From Christiangramia portivictoriae DSM 23547 (GTDB taxonomy: Bacteria > Bacteroidota > Bacteroidia > Flavobacteriales > Flavobacteriaceae), in assembly GCF_000423045.1 (NCBI RefSeq), contig NZ_KE383971.1:72092-136091 (forward strand): a DNA stretch of 64,000 bases, in the 5' to 3' direction. The translations under genes and the position numbers were made by a program. Under the pieces are notes generated by a model. That model worked only from the letters and a program-made list of their open reading frames with translations, did no database searches and was not told where the DNA came from. Every line of letters starts with the position of its first letter. Within the stretch, counting starts at the first letter, position 1. Shown one piece after another: positions 29,907 through 38,984 of this stretch.

Positions 29907-29936
29907 AAGCCTCTTCAATTTGAAGAGGCTTTTTTT
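29907..29936 (+). terminator. Terminator after eno
   Basis: AAGCCTCTTCA (29907-29917) and TGAAGAGGCTT (29921-29931) form an 11-bp stem with a 3-base loop, followed by a T run to 29936. Confidence 0.92.
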
Positions 29937-30030
29937 GTTTAAGAGATAGTATATTAACAATCATTTAATTAAAAGAATACTTGAATAATCAATAGAATCC
30001 TTAATTTCAATCAAATAACCAACCTAACTA

Positions 30031-31602
30031 TTGAAATCTAGATTTTTATTTGTCGCTGCCGAGAATGATGCCATACCCCGTTGTAAAGCTGGAGGAATGG
30101 GAGATGTGGTAAGGGACGTACCAAGGCAGATCGCTGCCAGAGGAGATGAAGCCATCGTGATCACACCTTCTTATTCCAGAATTCACCTTCAGGATAGCCA
30201 ACGCATTAGTGAAATTAAATTTACATTCAGAGGGGTGCCTCACACGGGAGAGCTTTACGAAGTCCAGGGCAAAAAGGAAATAGAAGGGATTCGACATTTT
30301 GTCATTCATCATCATGATATTAAGGCCGGGGATATTGCGCATATCTATTTTAACGATGCAGATCAGCCGTTTTTTACAGATGCGAACATCTTTTCGTTAT
30401 TCTGCTCTGCCGTAGCGGCTACGATTAAGGCTGGTATTTTTGGTGAAATCAATGTAGTACATCTTCATGACTGGCATACAAGCATGTTATTGTTCCTAAG
30501 GGAATTCGATCCTGAATATGAGCTTCTGAAGAGTATTCATTTTGTTTATTCAATTCACAACCTGGCTATACAGGGAATTCGACCTTTTAGCAATAATTAT
30601 TCTTCGGTGGATGCGTTTTTTCCGAATGTTCCGTATGATTATGAAGTATTACAGGATAGAAGGTACCCGGACTGTATAAACCTCATGGCTGTTGGAATCA
30701 GGCTGGCTGATGCCGTACATACGGTCTCGCCTTCTTATATGGAGGATATTCAGAAGCCAAGTGATCCGCCTCACTTTATCGGGGGAGAAGGTTTGGAAGA
30801 AGATCTTAGAAACGCAAATAAGGAAAACAGGCTTTTTGGAATCCTAAACGGTGCGAATTACACAGATATTAATTCAGTCGAAAAAGGCATTCTTTTCAGG
30901 CAATGTATAAGGCGACTTTTTCGATGGTTACAGGAGGAGAATAAGGATTATAAATCGCATTATCTGGCTCATACTGGTGAAAAACTTACACGCTGGCAGC
31001 AAAAACAGCCAGATTTTATTTGTTGCAGTGTAGCCCGGTTAACTGAACAGAAATTCTTTTTCTTCAGGGAGAACCCAGATCTTTTACCAGCTCTTATGAA
31101 AAAACTGGAAGAGGTGAACGGAATTTATCTTTTACTTGGAACAGGAGCACCTGAATATGAAACAATTTTTAGAGAAGCCAGCTACAAATACAAGAACCTG
31201 ATCTTTATCAATGCCCAGTCTGAAAGTGTGATCGATATGCTTTACCAGGAGTCTGACCTCTACCTAATGCCAAGTCAGTTTGAGCCATGTGGGATTAGCC
31301 AGATGCTGGCTATGAGAAATGGTCAGCCCTGCCTCGTTCACAATACCGGAGGTTTGAAAGACACTGTTGTTCACGGTAAAACAGGTTTTAGCTTTGATGG
31401 CAACACCACTGAAGAGAAAACGGCTGACTTTTTAAAGCAGTTTTCCAATGCGGTGGATCTTTTCTTTCAGAATAAGAAGGAATGGAAAAAGATCAGGGAG
31501 AATGCTAAAAAGCAGCGCTTCACCTGGAATAAATCTGTAGATGCGTACTATGAGCTGTTGTATCGATATGACAAAGATCAGGTCAGTAATTTGCAATCTT
31601 AA
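30031..31602 (+). CDS. glgA: GT5-family glycogen/starch synthase-like glycosyltransferase (TTG start)
   Basis: 523 residues from a TTG start. An in-frame TAA lies at 30025-30027 and the next Met is at about residue 23, inside the conserved sugar-nucleotide loop, so TTG is the only start that keeps the conserved SRFLFVAAENDAIPRCKAGG. Other GT5 features: HLHDWHTSMLL, FVYSIHNLAIQG, SVARLTEQK and the donor site FEPCGISQMLAMRNG followed by NTGGLKDTV. It would transfer glucose from ADP- or UDP-glucose to an alpha-1,4-glucan. It is longer and more divergent in the middle (NGANYTDINSVEK instead of the usual NGID...WNP), so another glucan substrate is possible. Confidence 0.85.
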   Translation: MKSRFLFVAAENDAIPRCKAGGMGDVVRDVPRQIAARGDEAIVITPSYSRIHLQDSQRISEIKFTFRGVPHTGELYEVQGKKEIEGIRHFVIHHHDIKAGDIAHIYFNDADQPFFTDANIFSLFCSAVAATIKAGIFGEINVVHLHDWHTSMLLFLREFDPEYELLKSIHFVYSIHNLAIQGIRPFSNNYSSVDAFFPNVPYDYEVLQDRRYPDCINLMAVGIRLADAVHTVSPSYMEDIQKPSDPPHFIGGEGLEEDLRNANKENRLFGILNGANYTDINSVEKGILFRQCIRRLFRWLQEENKDYKSHYLAHTGEKLTRWQQKQPDFICCSVARLTEQKFFFFRENPDLLPALMKKLEEVNGIYLLLGTGAPEYETIFREASYKYKNLIFINAQSESVIDMLYQESDLYLMPSQFEPCGISQMLAMRNGQPCLVHNTGGLKDTVVHGKTGFSFDGNTTEEKTADFLKQFSNAVDLFFQNKKEWKKIRENAKKQRFTWNKSVDAYYELLYRYDKDQVSNLQS

Positions 31603-31615
31603 AATAACTCCGGGA

Positions 31616-31640
31616 TTAGCCGCTGTCGGTTAATTTTTTT
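31616..31640 (+). terminator. Terminator after glgA
   Basis: TTAGCCG (31616-31622) and CGGTTAA (31627-31633) form a 7-bp stem with one G-T pair and a 4-base loop, followed by seven T. Confidence 0.75.
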
Positions 31641-31776
31641 CATATTGTTCCCGTAATTATTAAATAAGGCCAGACTTACCCTTTAGACTTAGTTAAAATT
31701 TGCGAAAACGGAATAAAATAGGCGTATTTCTGAAATTTCAATAGTCGGCTTAAAATAATTTTAACACTAAAATTCG

Positions 31777-31784
31777 TAAATTAG
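31777..31784 (+). promoter_or_regulatory. Possible -7 promoter box of gltA
   Basis: TAAATTAG differs from the TAnnTTTG consensus at one base and lies 37 bases before the gltA start. It is in the AT-rich 219-base gap after the glgA terminator; I see nothing else in that gap. Confidence 0.4.
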
Positions 31785-31821
31785 CAATCCTTAAAAATTA
31801 ATCTAAAGAACAAAATATAAT

Positions 31822-33105
31822 ATGTCTAAAACAGCGACTTTCGAATTTGACGGAAAGAAATATGAATTTCCCGTTACTGTGGGAACTGAAGATGAAATTG
31901 GTATAGATATCAAGAAGCTTCGTGGAGAAGCCGGGCTTATCACATTGGATCCAGGTTTTAAAAATACTGGTAGTTGTGAAAGTGCGATCACCTTCCTTGA
32001 TGGTGAGAAAGGGGTGCTTAGATATAGAGGGTATGCGATAGAGGATCTGGCTGAAAAGGCTGATTTCCTGGAAGTAGCCTATCTTTTAATATTTGGAGAG
32101 CTGCCAAACAAGTCGCAGCTTGACAAATTTACCAAGGATATCAAAGAGCAGTCTCATGTAGACGAAGAGATGAAGAAGATCCTTGATGGTTTTCCTAAAT
32201 CAGCTCACCCAATGGGCGTTCTTTCGTCCTTGACTAGTGCGCTTATCGCTTTCAATCCATCATCTGTGGATGTTTCTTCAGAAGAAGATATGTATAAGGC
32301 AATTGTCAAGATTCTGGGGAAATTCCCGGTTCTTGCAGCCTGGACGTTAAGAAAGAAGAACAGTCTTCCATTGAATTATGGTGACGAAGATCTGGGATAT
32401 GTGGAGAATCTTCACAAAATGATGTTCGAAAAGCCGAACAAGTCATACGCTGCAGATAAAGCTGTAATCGAAGCACTGGATAAGCTGTTGATCCTTCATG
32501 CAGACCACGAGCAGAACTGTTCGACTTCTACTGTAAGAATGGTAGGATCTTCACATGCCGGACTATTTGCTTCAATTTCAGCTGGAATTTCAGCACTTTG
32601 GGGACCTCTTCACGGCGGTGCAAATCAGGCGGTGATCGAAATGCTGGAAAAGATCAAGGAAGACGGTGGTGATACGCATAAATTCATGCAAAAAGCGAAA
32701 GACAAGGAAGATCCATTCCGTTTGATGGGATTTGGTCACAGGGTTTACAAAAACTTCGATCCACGTGCCAAGATCATTAAGAAATCTGCAGATGAAGTAT
32801 TAGGTCAGCTTGGTGTACAGGATCCAGTTCTGGACATCGCGAAAGGCCTGGAAAAAGAAGCGCTTGAAGATGATTATTTCGTACAGAGAAAACTGTATCC
32901 TAACGTAGATTTCTATTCAGGAATTATATACAGAGCTTTGGGAATCCCGGTAGAGATGTTTACCGTGATGTTTGCATTAGGTAGACTTCCAGGATGGATC
33001 GCACAATGGAGAGAAATGAGACTTAGAAAAGAACCAATTGGAAGACCTCGCCAGATTTATATTGGAGAGAACTTAAGAGATTTTAAACCACTTGGAAGTA
33101 GATAA
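31822..33105 (+). CDS. gltA: Citrate synthase (hexameric type II)
   Basis: 427 residues, the length of the allosteric Gram-negative type. Catalytic residues: His in ILHADHEQNCSTSTVRMVGS, His in WGPLHGGANQAV and GFGHRVYKNFDPRA, with the Asp loop before ALGRLPGWIAQWREM. It condenses oxaloacetate with acetyl-CoA, the entry to the TCA cycle. The N-terminal domain (TATFEFDGKKYEFPVTVGTE) is the beta-rich extension found in type II enzymes. A terminator follows, so it is a single-gene unit. Confidence 0.97.
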   Translation: MSKTATFEFDGKKYEFPVTVGTEDEIGIDIKKLRGEAGLITLDPGFKNTGSCESAITFLDGEKGVLRYRGYAIEDLAEKADFLEVAYLLIFGELPNKSQLDKFTKDIKEQSHVDEEMKKILDGFPKSAHPMGVLSSLTSALIAFNPSSVDVSSEEDMYKAIVKILGKFPVLAAWTLRKKNSLPLNYGDEDLGYVENLHKMMFEKPNKSYAADKAVIEALDKLLILHADHEQNCSTSTVRMVGSSHAGLFASISAGISALWGPLHGGANQAVIEMLEKIKEDGGDTHKFMQKAKDKEDPFRLMGFGHRVYKNFDPRAKIIKKSADEVLGQLGVQDPVLDIAKGLEKEALEDDYFVQRKLYPNVDFYSGIIYRALGIPVEMFTVMFALGRLPGWIAQWREMRLRKEPIGRPRQIYIGENLRDFKPLGSR

Positions 33106-33134
33106 TATCTGGTTCCATATTTTACGAATACCAT

Positions 33135-33166
33135 AAAAAAGCTTCATGATCGCATGAAGCTTTTTT
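33135..33166 (+). terminator. Terminator after gltA
   Basis: AAAAAAGCTTCATG (33135-33148) and CATGAAGCTTTTTT (33153-33166) make a 14-bp stem with the loop ATCG and a six-T run. It is directly joined to the promoter box of the next gene. Confidence 0.93.
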
Positions 33167-33173
33167 ATATTTG
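33166..33173 (+). promoter_or_regulatory. Possible promoter box for the amidinotransferase gene
   Basis: TATATTTG fits TAnnTTTG fully and begins at the last T of the gltA terminator. The start codon is only 15 bases downstream, so the mRNA leader would be under 10 bases. No clear -33 box. Confidence 0.45.
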
Positions 33174-33187
33174 TCAAAACCCTAGCA

Positions 33188-34099
33188 ATGAAATTGCATA
33201 TATCAAGTGAAACGTCCAGATTACGTGCTGTAGTGCTGGGAACTGCCAGAAGCATTGGACCTATTCCTACTTTGGAGGAAGCTTACGATCCAAAATCTCA
33301 GGAACATATTAAGGCTGGAACCTACCCGACAGAAGAGGACATGGTAGCAGAAATGGAGGCTGTAGCCGCTGTTCTGGAGAAATATGATGTTCAGGTGTTC
33401 AGGCCTAAAATTATTGAAGACTACAACCAGATCTTTACAAGGGACATCGCATTCGTGATCGACGATAAATTTATCAAATCGAATATCCTGCCAGACAGAG
33501 ATCAGGAGATTGAAGCGATAGAGCACGTTATGAAACAAATTGATCCGGCAAAGATCATTACTTTGCCTGAAGAAGCTCATATTGAAGGAGGAGACGTAAT
33601 GCCTATGGGCGATCATATCTTTGTGGGAACCTATAAAGGAGAGGATTACCGCAATTATATTACCGCAAGAACTAATCAACAGGCGGTAGCTGCTTTAGTG
33701 AAATTGTTCCCGAATAAAAAAGTGATCAGTTTCAGCTTAAAGAAAAGTAATCACGTCGCCAAAGACAACGCACTGCACCTGGATTGTTGCTTTCAACCCG
33801 TTGGTAAAAATAAAGCGATCATTTACAAAGGCGGCTTTCTAATTGAAGAGGAATATAACTGGCTCGTTAATTACTTCGGAAAAAAAAATGTCTACGAGAT
33901 CACTCGCGATGAAATGTATCATATGAATTCGAATATTTTCTCCATTTCTGAAGATGTAGTGATTTCAGAAAAAGGATTTACACGACTTAATACCTGGCTG
34001 AGAGAGCAAGGAATTAAAGTAGAGGAAGTGCCTTATGCTGAAATATCCAAACAGGAAGGATTACTTCGCTGTTCAACCTTACCACTAATTCGCGATTAA
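33188..34099 (+). CDS. Amidinotransferase/DDAH-superfamily hydrolase
   Basis: 303 residues of the guanidino-group-modifying (pentein) fold. The motif set is complete: TRD at 84-86, EGGD at 133-136, catalytic His197 in ALHLDCCFQP and nucleophile Cys295 in LLRCSTLPL near the end. Members convert arginine, methylated arginine or related guanidines to citrulline and an amine, or transfer the amidino group. Which substrate is used cannot be told; the neighbour is a CtlX-type member of the same fold, so the two may act in succession on arginine- or citrulline-related compounds. 9 bases separate the genes. Confidence 0.85.
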   Translation: MKLHISSETSRLRAVVLGTARSIGPIPTLEEAYDPKSQEHIKAGTYPTEEDMVAEMEAVAAVLEKYDVQVFRPKIIEDYNQIFTRDIAFVIDDKFIKSNILPDRDQEIEAIEHVMKQIDPAKIITLPEEAHIEGGDVMPMGDHIFVGTYKGEDYRNYITARTNQQAVAALVKLFPNKKVISFSLKKSNHVAKDNALHLDCCFQPVGKNKAIIYKGGFLIEEEYNWLVNYFGKKNVYEITRDEMYHMNSNIFSISEDVVISEKGFTRLNTWLREQGIKVEEVPYAEISKQEGLLRCSTLPLIRD

Positions 34100-34108
34100 C
34101 TTAAAGCT

Positions 34109-35032
34109 ATGAAACAGATTACAGATACCATTTTAATGGTAAGACCGGTAAACTTCAGAATGAATGAACAAACGGCTGTTAATAATTATTTTCAGAAAAA
34201 AGTTGATGCAGATAATGTAAATGCTCTAGCTACCAGAGAGTTTGATGCATTTGTAGATAAGTTAAGGGAGGTTGGAGTGCAAGTGATTGTGGTAGATGAT
34301 ATCAAGGAAGAAGATACACCAGATTCCATTTTCCCAAATAACTGGGTGTCTTTCCATAGCGATGGGGAGATAGCGCTATATCCTATGTTCGCCGAGAACA
34401 GGCGTAAGGAGAGACGACTTGAATATTTCTCCAAACTCGAGGAAGCTGGCCTGAAGATCAATAATATTGTAGATTATACTTCAGCTGAAGAAGACGATAT
34501 TTTCCTTGAAGGAACCGGAAGTCTTATCCTGGACCGGGTTCATCAAAAAGCATATTGTGCCATCTCTCCAAGAGCAGATGAAGATCTGGTAATAGAATTT
34601 TGTGAGGATTTCGAGTATACCCCGGTTATTTTCAACGCTTATCAAAGTGTAAATGGTAAGCGACTTCCAATTTATCATACCAATGTGATGATGTGCCTTG
34701 CTGAAGAATTCGCGGTGATTTGTCTTGATACCATTGATGACAAAAAGGAGCGTAAGAATGTGGTCAAACACCTTAAGATGGATGGTAAGGATATCATTTC
34801 CATAAGTGAGGAACAAATGCATGAGTTCGCCGGGAATATGTTACAGGTTCAGGGTGCAACGGAGAAATATCTCGTAATGAGTGCTCGTGCGCACAGAAGC
34901 CTTAACCAGGAACAGTTGCGTAGCATAGAGAAACATTGCAAGATCTTAAGTTCTGAAATCGAGACGATCGAAACCTGTGGTGGAGGTAGTGCTCGCTGTA
35001 TGATGGCTGAAGTATTCCTGCCTAAAGCCTGA
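34109..35032 (+). CDS. CtlX-type citrulline utilisation hydrolase (amidinotransferase fold)
   Basis: 307 residues with the same pentein core as the gene before it but a different subfamily: DSIFPNNWVSFH at 72-83, FLEGTGSLILDR at 132-143, His190 in YHTNVMMCL and Cys297 in GGGSARCMMAEVF. The pattern DTPDSIFPNNWVS with the C-terminal GGGSARCM is that of CtlX, known from citrulline use in Francisella. It would hydrolyse the ureido group of citrulline. Last gene of the plus-strand block; the BCCT transporter downstream is convergent. Confidence 0.8.
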   Translation: MKQITDTILMVRPVNFRMNEQTAVNNYFQKKVDADNVNALATREFDAFVDKLREVGVQVIVVDDIKEEDTPDSIFPNNWVSFHSDGEIALYPMFAENRRKERRLEYFSKLEEAGLKINNIVDYTSAEEDDIFLEGTGSLILDRVHQKAYCAISPRADEDLVIEFCEDFEYTPVIFNAYQSVNGKRLPIYHTNVMMCLAEEFAVICLDTIDDKKERKNVVKHLKMDGKDIISISEEQMHEFAGNMLQVQGATEKYLVMSARAHRSLNQEQLRSIEKHCKILSSEIETIETCGGGSARCMMAEVFLPKA

Positions 35033-35040
35033 GACTATAC

Positions 35041-36558
35041 CTAATTCTTCCGCAGCAGCTTTCTGCTGAATAAAAAGATGATAATTACGCTTAGAATGGC
35101 GAATGGAAGGGAACTGATGATCAGGAATTTTTGCATAGCCGTGAGAACATTGGAATCTGGTTTAGTGTGACCGAGTACAATAATAGCCTCACAAAATATA
35201 AGTATCAATACCGCCCATACCAGGCGGTATTTCTTTTTTGGTTCAGGATTTCCTTTATCTGTAAACATACTTAGAACGAAGATGGCTGAATCTACAGAGG
35301 TTACCAGGAAGCTAACTAACAATATGATAATGATCAAACTGGAGAAAGCAGGGAAGGGGTAATTTTCGATGAAGATAAAAAGTGAGGTGAATACATTGCC
35401 AAATTCGTTGTTATAAGTACTTATCTCTCCAATTAATTCGAATGCTGAAGTACCAAAAACGCTGAACCAGAAAAAACTACCCAGGGATGGAATTAAAAGC
35501 ACTCCAAAGATTAACTCTCTAATACTTCTGCCTTTTGAGATCCTGGCTATAAAAACACCAGTGAAAGGAGCCCAGGCCAGCCAGAACGCCCAGTAGTAAT
35601 ATGTCCAGTCGGTAAGAAACTGCTTTCCCGGATCCAAATCTCCACTTGCCAGGCTCAGCGGTATAAAATCAAAAACATAATGATAAAGTGACTGGAAGAA
35701 ATTCAGAATCATTTCCGGGATATTTCCCAGGAAGAAAACGAATAATAGAAGTGTAACGGTAGTATAGATGTTCCAATTGGAAATTCGCTTAATTCCCTTA
35801 TTTACACCAGCCCAGGCTGAGAAAAAGGCCAGCACGCAGATGACAAGTATCAGGAACAGGTTTGGTAACAAATTGCCTGGATCTTTGGATCGCAAATGAC
35901 TTATGCCACCTTCAATCTGCGAAGTTCCAAGCCCAATGGCAGCTACAAGACCTATTACCGTGGTAAGAATCGTAAGAATGTCGATGGATTTTCCCCAACG
36001 ATTCCCCTGAAATACCTGCAAGCTTGAACTTAAACGTATATCCTGTTTTTCTACAAATAAACTAAAGGCTATGATCAACGCGAATAAACCATAAAAGGCC
36101 CAGGCAGTAAAGCCCCATTGATAAAAAGTATATTCCAGAGCTATAATCTTTGCTGAAGAACCCGTCTCTATAGGAGGATTCAAATACATATATACCGGTT
36201 CCTGAACAGCCCTTAGCAATATGCCGGCTCCCATCCCGGCGCTATACAGCATGGCGATCCAGGATAAACGATCATATTCTGGCGGGGAATTTCCTAATTT
36301 TATCTTTCCGATTTTGGACATAGCGATGATAAACAGAAAAAAAACACAACCCAGACCCAGCCACAAATAAAATGTTCCGAAATATTCACGTACCCAGACC
36401 GACCCGATTTCGATAGCTTCGTAAAATTGTTCTGTGAAAAGAAGGATAAAAAAGGATCCTATTAATAATATCGTAGCAGAGAGGGTAAGTACCTTGTTTC
36501 TGAACAATTCTTTCATAAGACTACTTGAATTTTTAGGATTTTTTTCCGGAAGAACCAT
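35041..36558 (-). CDS. BCCT-family betaine/choline/carnitine transporter
   Basis: 505 residues with about twelve hydrophobic segments. The signature MLYSAGMGAGILLRAVQEP near 95-113 and WAFWLAWAPFTGVFIARISK are those of BCCT carriers. These take up quaternary ammonium or similar osmolytes with Na+ or H+, useful for a marine organism under salt stress. The first Met (36558) overlaps the upstream gene by 26 bases; a second Met at residue 15 (36516, MKELFRNKVL) would leave a 16-base gap, and I cannot decide between them. Transcribed after the SDR gene. Confidence 0.9.
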   Translation of the reverse strand: MVLPEKNPKNSSSLMKELFRNKVLTLSATILLIGSFFILLFTEQFYEAIEIGSVWVREYFGTFYLWLGLGCVFFLFIIAMSKIGKIKLGNSPPEYDRLSWIAMLYSAGMGAGILLRAVQEPVYMYLNPPIETGSSAKIIALEYTFYQWGFTAWAFYGLFALIIAFSLFVEKQDIRLSSSLQVFQGNRWGKSIDILTILTTVIGLVAAIGLGTSQIEGGISHLRSKDPGNLLPNLFLILVICVLAFFSAWAGVNKGIKRISNWNIYTTVTLLLFVFFLGNIPEMILNFFQSLYHYVFDFIPLSLASGDLDPGKQFLTDWTYYYWAFWLAWAPFTGVFIARISKGRSIRELIFGVLLIPSLGSFFWFSVFGTSAFELIGEISTYNNEFGNVFTSLFIFIENYPFPAFSSLIIIILLVSFLVTSVDSAIFVLSMFTDKGNPEPKKKYRLVWAVLILIFCEAIIVLGHTKPDSNVLTAMQKFLIISSLPFAILSVIIIFLFSRKLLRKN

Positions 36559-37975
36559 AAGCGATCCTGTTGATCATTCCTTCAAAAATAAAGAAATGGA
36601 AGGGGTACATCGCATACCAGTATGCGCGTCCCAGAAGTCCCTTAGGTCTGAAAGTCGCATTTTGATGTAGCACATTATTTTCATCGATCCTAAACTCCAG
36701 CCAGGCTTCTCCTGGTACTTTCATTTCAGCAAACAACAGCAATCTTTTTTCTTCTTTATCGGCAAGTAGAACTCTCCAGAAGTCCAGGGAATCTCCTGCA
36801 TGCAGCTTTGTAGCATGGGTTCGCCCCCTGCGGAGTCCAACACCGCCGGCAAGTTTATCCAGGTAACCCCTTATTTTCCAGAGCCAGTTTCCATAGTACC
36901 ACCCGGTCAAGCCACCAATGGCCCAGACTCTTTCTAAAACTGCGTTAGGATCTTCTATTTGTTTTGATTTTTTATCCTGCATGCATCCGTATTTCGGGAT
37001 CTGGATATATTTATTCAGTTCACGGCGAAAACGACCGCTGCTCATACTATCCTTCCAGCTCGAGATGACTTCATTTTGTTCGATCTTATAAAAGGCCATT
37101 CTTATTGCCTCCTTATATGGAATCAGGTCTACATTTAGAAGTTCCTGTAAACGAGTATCCTTCGTGATTACTTCTACAGACATGCTATCTACCAGGTTCT
37201 GTGCGAGCTTATAGGAGGTTGAGGTTACAAAATAGAGCCAGTATGAACTCAATTTTGGAGACATCACGGGAACACGAATAATCCAGAGTTTTAGTTTTCG
37301 AACCTCAGCATATTGCAGCATCATTTCCTTATAGGTAAGAATGTCTGGACCACCAATGTCGTAAGACTCATTATAGCAATCTTCGCAGCCTATAACTCTT
37401 ATCAAGTACTGAATTACATTTCGTATGGCGATGGGTTGAATGCGTGTATCCACCCATTTTGGTGTTACCATCACCGGTAATTTTTCGCAAAGATCTCGGA
37501 TAATTTCGAAAGATGAACTGCCACTGCCTACGATGATTGCAGCACGTAGCACCGTGACATTATAATCACCTTTATATAGAATTTCTTCAACTGCTTTCCG
37601 GGATTTTAAGTGCTTGGATAATTCTTCTTCATTAATAATACCGCTAAGGTAGATCACCTGTTCTACAGAGGTTTCAGCCATCATGGTGTTGAAATTCCTG
37701 GCTGCTTTTGCTTCCTTTTTATCGAAATCTGCTGTAGAACCTGTCATCGAGTGAATCAGGTAATAAGCGGCATCGATATTTTGAATGGCTTCAGGAGCTT
37801 TAGTGTCTTCAAGATAATCGATCTCAACGATCTCGACCTTTTCCCTAAGTTCCTCGTTGGAAGTGAATCTGTGCTTGTTTCTAACCGCGCATATTACTTC
37901 ATGGCCCTGTTCAAGTAATTGAGGTAGAAGCCTCATGCCAATATAACCGTTAGCACCGGTAAGTAGTATGCGCAT
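36533..37975 (-). CDS. NAD(P)-binding SDR/NmrA-like protein with a C-terminal DUF2867 domain
   Basis: 480 residues. An N-terminal Rossmann domain with GANGYIGMRLLPQL near 7-20 and AAYYLIHSMTG near 70; the second half (RVWAIGGLTGWYYGNWLWKI, DSLDFWRVLLADKEEKRLLL) is the DUF2867 domain, which has a hydrophobic cavity like lipid-binding proteins. No Tyr-x3-Lys catalytic pair of classical SDRs is obvious, so it may be an atypical member. Precedes the BCCT gene in an operon. Function unknown beyond a likely nucleotide-binding role. Confidence 0.85.
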   Translation of the reverse strand: MRILLTGANGYIGMRLLPQLLEQGHEVICAVRNKHRFTSNEELREKVEIVEIDYLEDTKAPEAIQNIDAAYYLIHSMTGSTADFDKKEAKAARNFNTMMAETSVEQVIYLSGIINEEELSKHLKSRKAVEEILYKGDYNVTVLRAAIIVGSGSSSFEIIRDLCEKLPVMVTPKWVDTRIQPIAIRNVIQYLIRVIGCEDCYNESYDIGGPDILTYKEMMLQYAEVRKLKLWIIRVPVMSPKLSSYWLYFVTSTSYKLAQNLVDSMSVEVITKDTRLQELLNVDLIPYKEAIRMAFYKIEQNEVISSWKDSMSSGRFRRELNKYIQIPKYGCMQDKKSKQIEDPNAVLERVWAIGGLTGWYYGNWLWKIRGYLDKLAGGVGLRRGRTHATKLHAGDSLDFWRVLLADKEEKRLLLFAEMKVPGEAWLEFRIDENNVLHQNATFRPKGLLGRAYWYAMYPFHFFIFEGMINRIAYGSSGKKS

Positions 37976-38045
37976 TTCAGAAGTTTGAACTTCAAATTAT
38001 AAATTAAATCATTATTTTCACCTGAGATTAGTAAAACTTTATTAA

Positions 38046-38249
38046 ATGAATAACGTCCTTAAATTTGTTTTGCTCATTATCGGGATAGGGCTTATTGGCT
38101 ATGGGGTTTATGATCTTCTAACCCCAGAATTTTCCATTGATGCAGGACCTCTTCAGGTTGAAGCCCATGGCGACCAGACACAGTCATACGCCATGATCGC
38201 ATTTGGAGTACTTGCTCTTATTGGAGGGCTGGCTTTCGGGAAACGTTAG
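38046..38249 (+). CDS. Small membrane protein, unknown
   Basis: 67 residues: hydrophobic segments at about 5-23 (LKFVLLIIGIGLIGYGVYDL) and 47-64 (YAMIAFGVLALIGGLAF), with a short polar loop between. Two-span proteins of this size are often reported near osmolyte or stress genes, but no name can be given. Its stop codon abuts the stop of the convergent marC gene with no base between. Confidence 0.65.
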   Translation: MNNVLKFVLLIIGIGLIGYGVYDLLTPEFSIDAGPLQVEAHGDQTQSYAMIAFGVLALIGGLAFGKR

Positions 38250-38882
38250 TTACAGACTTATCGTTTTAAATATGTTTATCACAGATGAGCTGATATACTC
38301 CACTCCAATGGCGATCACTATAAAACCTATAATTCTCGAAATCGCATTGATTCCAGATGCGCCGAGCATGGATACTATGTAATGGGAGCTTCTAAGAACC
38401 AGTAGTGTCGCTAAACAAACACTAAAAATGGCTCCAACCGCGATCAATTTTTCATTCCAGGTTGCGTATTCTTCATACAAACCAATTAAAAACGAGATGG
38501 AACCAGGGCCTGCAAGCATCGGGATGGCTAATGGAGTTAGTGAAACGCCGTCACGCTGGAAGGCATCTTCCTGAACCTTTGGTTTTTCCATCCCTTTGTG
38601 TTTTGCAAAGGAACCTGTAAGTAAAGCAAATCCAGACGTAGTGATGATAAGACCACCGGCTATTCTTAAAGAATCCAGGCTTATTCCGAAGAAATTGAGA
38701 ATATATCTTCCGGTAAAGAAGCTGATTAGCAGGATCACGAATATGTTGATAGCAGTAAGGAGTGAAGTGCGAGAACGTTCAGGTTTCGTATCCTCTTTGG
38801 TAAGTCCTACGAAAATTGGAACCGTGCCTAAAGGATTGATAACCGAGAACAGCGCGGCGAAAACATAAATGAATAGCTCCAT
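38250..38882 (-). CDS. MarC-family integral membrane protein
   Basis: 210 residues from the ATG at 38882; an upstream TTG (38897) would add five residues without support. Six hydrophobic segments with the family signature FAALFSVINPLGTVPIFVGL at the N-terminus and PLAIPMLAGPGSISFLIGL in the middle. Members are called MarC or UPF0056; the once-proposed role in multiple antibiotic resistance was not confirmed. Single gene, convergent to the small membrane protein. Confidence 0.9.
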   Translation of the reverse strand: MELFIYVFAALFSVINPLGTVPIFVGLTKEDTKPERSRTSLLTAINIFVILLISFFTGRYILNFFGISLDSLRIAGGLIITTSGFALLTGSFAKHKGMEKPKVQEDAFQRDGVSLTPLAIPMLAGPGSISFLIGLYEEYATWNEKLIAVGAIFSVCLATLLVLRSSHYIVSMLGASGINAISRIIGFIVIAIGVEYISSSVINIFKTISL

Positions 38883-38984
38883 TGATTTTTTCGGCAAATG
38901 TGCATCGATAAACGATTCGCTAGGAAAAATTCAAATCAATTTTAGGTTAAGGAATTGTATCTAAATTTGATTAATATACATTCT

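Noticed and set aside
38250-38882. Antibiotic resistance by MarC
   Set aside because: The resistance role of the MarC family was not upheld, and no mar regulators are present.
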